Shown: in pieces, positions 12,071-15,630 of the stretch
Position numbering within the stretch: position 1 is the first letter of the stretch
Layout of the letters: each line of letters opens with the position of its first letter
NCBI GenBank assembly: GCA_905203645.1
Contig: CAJKWP010000028.1
Span: 1-15,630, forward strand
Direction: 5' to 3'
From: an uncultured Christensenella sp.
Lineage (GTDB): Bacteria; Bacillota; Clostridia; Christensenellales; UBA1242
DNA length: 15,630 bases
The notes under the pieces: model-generated
What the model was told of the DNA's origin: nothing
What the model saw: only the letters and a program-made list of their open reading frames with translations
Databases searched by the model: none
Translations under genes and position numbers: made by a program

Positions 12071-14611
12071 ATGATTGAAATAGAGAATATCACCAAAAAG
12101 TACATAACTGGCGATACTGTTGTTGATGCACTCAAAGGTGTAAGTTTGCGGTTTCGAAAGAGCGAATTTGTTTCGATTTTGGGTCCAAGTGGCTGCGGAA
12201 AAACAACTCTTTTGAACATTCTTGGCGGACTTGACAGGTACACAAGTGGCGATTTGAAAATTGATGAAAAATCCACAAAAATGTACAATGATGGCGACTG
12301 GGATACTTACAGAAATCATTACGTTGGGTTTATTTTCCAATCTTACAATTTGATTGGACACTTGACTGTCATTGAAAATGTGGAACTTGCTCTTTCGATT
12401 GCGGGATACAACAAAGCTGAAAAGCGTGAAAAAGCAATCAAGGCTTTGGAAAAAGTGGGTTTGAGTGGACAAATAAACAAACGACCAAATCAACTTTCGG
12501 GTGGACAGATGCAAAGGGTTGCCATTGCACGTGCGATTGTAAATGAACCAAAAATAATTTTGGCTGACGAACCAACTGGGGCACTTGACACCGAAACAAG
12601 CGTGCAAGTTATGGATATTTTGAAAGAACTTTCAAAAGACAGGCTTGTTATTATGGTCACCCACAACGAGCGACTTGCCGACCTGTATTCTTCAAGAATA
12701 ATCAAGATTTTGGACGGCGTTATTATTGATGATTCGATGCCAATAAAACAAGATGAAGTTTTGGAAAAATTTGACGAAATTGCAAAAGACGAATACATCG
12801 AGCAAGAAAACGTTTTGCAAGAACAAAATGGGCAAAAGCAAATTGATGCAAAAAAAGCAAAAGGTCGCAAAAGCAAACTGAAAAAGCATTCATCAATGGG
12901 ATTTTGGACAGCATTCAAACTCAGTCTTCGCAATCTTGGCACCAAAAAAACAAGAACAATTTTGACATCGTTTGCGGGAAGCATCGGTATCATTGGGATT
13001 GCACTTGTGCTTGCCTTGTCAAACGGGTTTCAAGCGTACGTTGACAAAACCGAACGTGACACAATGAGCACCTACCCTATCACAATTCAGCAAACATCCA
13101 TAAATCTTACATCGGTTTTGGAAAATCTTTATCAAAACACGGGAAAAACCGAGTATCCTGATGCAGACAATATTTATGTAAACAACGTGTTGGAAGATTT
13201 TATGCGAAATTATGCAACCAAGGCACACACGAACGATTTGAAAAAATTCAAAAAGTATTTGGAAGAAAATTTGGACAAATCAAAAGTAAATGGCATCCAG
13301 TGTGTTTATGATATAAATATGAACATATATAAATCTGACTATACAGACACAAAAAACACACAAATAAATCCTTTTGAAATTCCTGCCAGTATTACAGCCT
13401 CCATGCCAATGATGACTATGCTTTCAAATCAAATGGATGTATGGACAGAAATGCTTGATAACCAATCTATGCTTGAAGGTCAATACGAACTTTTGGGCAA
13501 CAGCAAATGGCCAACAAATTATGACGAAGTTGTGTTGGTTGTTGACAAATACAATCAAATAAATGATTTTATGCTTTATGCACTTGGCATGCGTGATTAC
13601 AGCGAAATTGAAGCCATAATGAACAGCATTGCAACAAACACTCCACTGCCCGAACAAACTTCACCAAACAGTTATTCTTATGACGACATTTTGGCAACAA
13701 GGTTCAAAATAGTGGTCCAAGGTGATTATTATCAAAAAAATGGAGATATTTTTGAAAACAAAAGCCAAGACGCTGGATACATGAAAACCGTTTTGGACAA
13801 TTCCACAACACTCAAAGTTGTTGGCATTCTTCGTCCAAAGCAAGGTGTAAATATAAGTTCTGTAAATGGTGCGATTGGTTACACAAAAGATTTGACAGAA
13901 TATCTTGTAAACAAAAACAATCAAACACAAGTTGTTACGGCTCAAAAGCAAAATCCAAACTTGAACGTTTTCACAAACGCAGAATTTGCAAGTGATGAAA
14001 GTTTGCAAAGCAACCTTTCGATTTTGGACGTAGCGGACATTGACAGTCCAAAATCAATATATATTTACCCAGCCGAATTTGAAGCAAAAGATTATATCAG
14101 CGACTTTATAAAAGATTACAACAGCAAACAACCTTCAAAAGAAAGCACAATCGAGTACACAGACTTTATCGGAGTTATGCTTTCTTCGGTTACAACAATA
14201 ATAAACGCAATAACGTATATTTTGGTCGCATTTGTTTCGATTTCGCTTGTTGTGTCTTCGATTATGATTGGAATAATAACATACATTTCAGTTTTGGAAC
14301 GCACAAAAGAAATTGGCATTTTGCGTAGTGTTGGTGCAAGGAAAAAAGATGTAAAACGTGTATTCAATGCCGAAACACTTATCATTGGTTTTATTTCTGG
14401 TGCATTTGGAATTTTTGTAACTTATATTTTGACAATTCCTGCCAATTTGATACTTGTAAGCCTTATACAAATTCCACATATTGCTTCGCTCAATATTTTG
14501 CACGCCATATTGCTTGTGGCAATAAGCATGACACTTACGCTTATTTCGGGACTTATCCCCGCAAGCATTGCATCCAAAAAAGACCCCGTTACCGCCTTGC
14601 GTAGCGAATAA
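12071..14611 (+). CDS. ABC transporter, fused ATPase and FtsX/MacB-type permease
   Basis: 846 residues in one chain. ATPase (1-220): Walker A GPSGCGKTT (38-46), Q-loop Q90, signature LSGGQ (142-146), Walker B ILADEP (163-168), switch H198; this is the LolD/MacB/FtsE class. A charged linker (about 225-275) with a Lys-rich end leads to TM1 (about 298-320), a large extracytoplasmic domain (about 321-705) rich in Asn and Thr, and three C-terminal TM helices with the FtsX-type motif LERTKEIGILRSVGARKKDV between the first two. The family works as mechanotransmission pumps for peptides, antibiotics or lipoproteins rather than as classic channels; the substrate here is unknown. Two such chains would form the dimer. 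No two-component system lies nearby. AAAAGGAGA precedes the ATG. Confidence 0.92.
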   Translation: MIEIENITKKYITGDTVVDALKGVSLRFRKSEFVSILGPSGCGKTTLLNILGGLDRYTSGDLKIDEKSTKMYNDGDWDTYRNHYVGFIFQSYNLIGHLTVIENVELALSIAGYNKAEKREKAIKALEKVGLSGQINKRPNQLSGGQMQRVAIARAIVNEPKIILADEPTGALDTETSVQVMDILKELSKDRLVIMVTHNERLADLYSSRIIKILDGVIIDDSMPIKQDEVLEKFDEIAKDEYIEQENVLQEQNGQKQIDAKKAKGRKSKLKKHSSMGFWTAFKLSLRNLGTKKTRTILTSFAGSIGIIGIALVLALSNGFQAYVDKTERDTMSTYPITIQQTSINLTSVLENLYQNTGKTEYPDADNIYVNNVLEDFMRNYATKAHTNDLKKFKKYLEENLDKSKVNGIQCVYDINMNIYKSDYTDTKNTQINPFEIPASITASMPMMTMLSNQMDVWTEMLDNQSMLEGQYELLGNSKWPTNYDEVVLVVDKYNQINDFMLYALGMRDYSEIEAIMNSIATNTPLPEQTSPNSYSYDDILATRFKIVVQGDYYQKNGDIFENKSQDAGYMKTVLDNSTTLKVVGILRPKQGVNISSVNGAIGYTKDLTEYLVNKNNQTQVVTAQKQNPNLNVFTNAEFASDESLQSNLSILDVADIDSPKSIYIYPAEFEAKDYISDFIKDYNSKQPSKESTIEYTDFIGVMLSSVTTIINAITYILVAFVSISLVVSSIMIGIITYISVLERTKEIGILRSVGARKKDVKRVFNAETLIIGFISGAFGIFVTYILTIPANLILVSLIQIPHIASLNILHAILLVAISMTLTLISGLIPASIASKKDPVTALRSE

Positions 14612-14622
14612 CATTTTCAAAC

Positions 14623-14670
14623 AAAAAACTGTTACAACTGACCTTTCGGTCATGCATAACAGTTTTTTTT
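14623..14670. terminator. Strong bidirectional terminator between ABC transporter and Veg genes
   Basis: The outer stem AAAAAACTGTTA (14623-14634) pairs with TAACAG plus a T run (14657-14668); the inner stem TGACC/GGTCA closes a TTTC loop. The A run on the left gives a T run on the - strand, so it can end the Veg gene as well. Confidence 0.9.
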
Positions 14671-14686
14671 GTTTTGGATGAATTTG

Positions 14687-14923
14687 TTACTTTTGAATGA
14701 TCACATCCCCGCTTATCACGTCAAAATATGAAAAGGTTTGCAAATTTTCTTTTTCGGTTCCAAGTTGTTTTATTGTAAAAACACTCGGATATACATTGTC
14801 TATTGTTGCGACAAGGTCTTCAAATCTTTTTCTTCCGCGATTTATACTCATTTGAAGCGTTACACCTTTAAGGCTGGCAATACGTTGTTTGACTTCGTTG
14901 AGTGCGTTCAAATTTCTTTTCAT
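14687..14923 (-). CDS. veg: Veg family protein
   Basis: 78 residues, close to the usual 80-90. The body matches Veg: LNEVKQRIASLKGVTLQMS, then NRGRKRFEDLVATIDNVYPSVFTI, then a C-terminal SYFDVISGDVII (family: N/GGRR-x-E-x-G-x-L-x-E-TYPSVFVV ... SYSYADVLTE). The fold is expected to be a small beta barrel (SH3/Sm-like). In Bacillus, veg is highly expressed and affects biofilm gene control and spore outgrowth; the biochemical role is not settled. The fit is good though the usual GGRRK is NRGRKR here. AAGGAG precedes ATG 14923. The terminator of the upstream acidic-tail gene lies only 20 nt away, leaving little room for a separate promoter. Confidence 0.88.
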   Translation of the reverse strand: MKRNLNALNEVKQRIASLKGVTLQMSINRGRKRFEDLVATIDNVYPSVFTIKQLGTEKENLQTFSYFDVISGDVIIQK

Positions 14924-14936
14924 TGTGGCTCCTTGA

Positions 14937-14973
14937 CAAAAAAAATAATGCTTTTTTGTGCAAAAGCATTATT
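14937..14973 (-). terminator. Hairpin terminator after the acidic zinc-ribbon gene
   Basis: AATAATGCTTTT (14944-14955) and AAAAGCATTATT (14962-14973) form a 12-bp stem. On the - strand it is followed by a run of eight T (A run 14938-14945 on the + strand). It lies between the zinc-ribbon gene and Veg, so Veg may depend on read-through or on a promoter within it. Confidence 0.82.
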
Positions 14974-15000
14974 GACATATTTTTTTGTTTTTAAACATTT

Positions 15001-15495
15001 TTATTCATCATCATCTTCGTCGTCGTCATCGTCATCATCAATGTCATCAGAGTCGTCAAAGTCGTCAAAATCATCGTCGTCATTTTCTTCTTCAGATTCT
15101 TCGTCATCATCTTCAAATTCACCATCGTCAACCAACGACAAATCATCTTCGTCAAGATCATCCATATCCGCAATAGTCAAATCTCCAGTTTCTTCATTTG
15201 GCATAATAAAACTGTTTTCGTCTTGCTCTACATAATTGTCCCATTCGTCACTTTGTGTCTTTGCCACTTCATCATCTTCATCAATGCCACGTTCTTTCAA
15301 ACAACTTGGACACATTACTTCGTCACTTTGAATATAATTGGTTTTGCAAATTGGGCACAAATCAAGATCCAAATCGTCGATAAAATCTTCCTTTTTGGCT
15401 GACATTTCTGCCTTGCAAACTGCACAGTATTTATCTTTTTTTTGAATATAATTAAGTTCACATCTTGGACATCTTATATATTGTGTTGGTTTCAT
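15001..15495 (-). CDS. Duplicated zinc-ribbon protein with long acidic tail
   Basis: 164 residues. Two zinc ribbons of the same form lie in tandem: CPRCELNYIQ ... CAVC (C9, C12, C24, C27) and CPICKTNYIQ ... CPSC (C47, C50, C62, C65); the shared NYIQ shows internal duplication with a 38-residue period. Residues 70-115 are polar and acidic, and the last 40 or so are nearly all Asp, Glu and Ser. Such tails occur in the RNA polymerase delta subunit and in nucleic-acid mimics, but no family is recognised. The product is probably cytoplasmic. GGAAGGGA precedes ATG 15495, and a near-consensus promoter suggests high expression. The tail is encoded by GAC/GAT/GAA repeats, which create false long open frames on the other strand. 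Confidence 0.82.
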   Translation of the reverse strand: MKPTQYIRCPRCELNYIQKKDKYCAVCKAEMSAKKEDFIDDLDLDLCPICKTNYIQSDEVMCPSCLKERGIDEDDEVAKTQSDEWDNYVEQDENSFIMPNEETGDLTIADMDDLDEDDLSLVDDGEFEDDDEESEEENDDDDFDDFDDSDDIDDDDDDDEDDDE

Positions 15496-15532
15496 AGTCC
15501 CTTCCTTTTTTTTGCTTTTTGTAACTGCGGAT

Positions 15533-15561
15533 ATTATATGTAATAAATATAAATTTGTCTA
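15533..15561 (-). promoter_or_regulatory. Near-consensus sigma-A promoter for the zinc-ribbon gene
   Basis: -35 TAGACA (15556-15561), a 17-nt spacer, and a perfect -10 TATAAT (15533-15538) on the - strand. The leader would be about 31 nt. Upstream bases 15562-15630 are T-rich on the + strand (A tracts on the - strand), which could act as an UP element; I see no gene there. Confidence 0.85.
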
Positions 15562-15630
15562 GTATTTTTTTGTAATTTTTTTATTTTTTTTTACATTTTT
15601 TTTTACGTTTTTTACAAATTATTTTTAACT

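Noticed and set aside
12490..12993. Open frame on the - strand inside the ABC transporter gene
   Set aside because: It lies fully antisense to the ATPase domain and linker, which have complete catalytic motifs; no start signal was found.
14985..15176. His/Arg-rich and Ser-rich open frames on the + strand
   Set aside because: They are produced by the GAC/GAT/GAA repeats that encode the acidic tail on the - strand.
15562..15630. T-rich stretch as a terminator of an upstream gene
   Set aside because: There is no inverted repeat before the T runs; it fits better as A tracts upstream of the - strand promoter.

Overview
The window looks like chromosome from an uncultured, AT-rich member of the Bacillota (Clostridia-like, possibly a gut lineage). 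The reasons are a Veg-family protein, a DUF1540 protein, a TM2-domain protein, bL9, strong AGGAGG-type ribosome binding sites, sigma-A type promoters, TGG-encoded Trp (standard code) and TAA as the stop codon of all fifteen genes. No rRNA, tRNA, CRISPR array, transposase or phage gene was seen.

Layout. (1) 1-2703, + strand: the 3' part of a large membrane-anchored coiled-coil protein whose C-terminal region carries eight AT-hook (RGRP) motifs. (2) 2798-3313 (-): a four-helix membrane protein; 3540-3746 (+): a TM2-domain protein. (3) 10238 down to 3807, all on the - strand: rplI (bL9) followed without a visible terminator by six tightly packed genes: SPFH-domain protein, single-TM coiled-coil protein, zinc-ribbon/TIR/two-TM/coiled-coil protein, two small ESCRT-III (Snf7)-like proteins, and a Vps4-like AAA ATPase with an MIT-like N-terminal domain. 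(4) 10334-10642 (+): DUF1540 protein; 10669-11820 (-): membrane-anchored metallophosphoesterase. (5) 12071-14611 (+): a fused MacB/FtsX-type ABC transporter; 14687-14923 (-): Veg family. (6) 15001-15495 (-): duplicated zinc-ribbon protein with a very acidic tail, preceded by a near-consensus promoter.

The centrepiece is the 3807-9759 operon. It joins, in one bacterial transcription unit, the parts of an ESCRT machine (two filament-type subunits, one with a C-terminal MIM1-like helix, plus a MIT-AAA disassembly ATPase), an SPFH scaffold resembling the YdjI type that works with PspA in Bacillus, and a probable NAD-cleaving TIR protein fixed in the membrane. My inference is a membrane-damage or infection response module in which the SPFH and TM proteins mark membrane, the ESCRT-III-like proteins polymerise there, the ATPase remodels them and the TIR protein signals or executes a toxic response. 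Homology searches and structure prediction are needed to confirm the assignments; I read them from sequence motifs alone.

Promoters with very short leaders (the -10 box only about 20 nt before the ATG) recur at four genes, and convergent gene pairs share bidirectional hairpin terminators. No stretch over 300 bases lacks a gene; the longest gap is 11821-12070 (250 nt), which holds two divergent promoter candidates.
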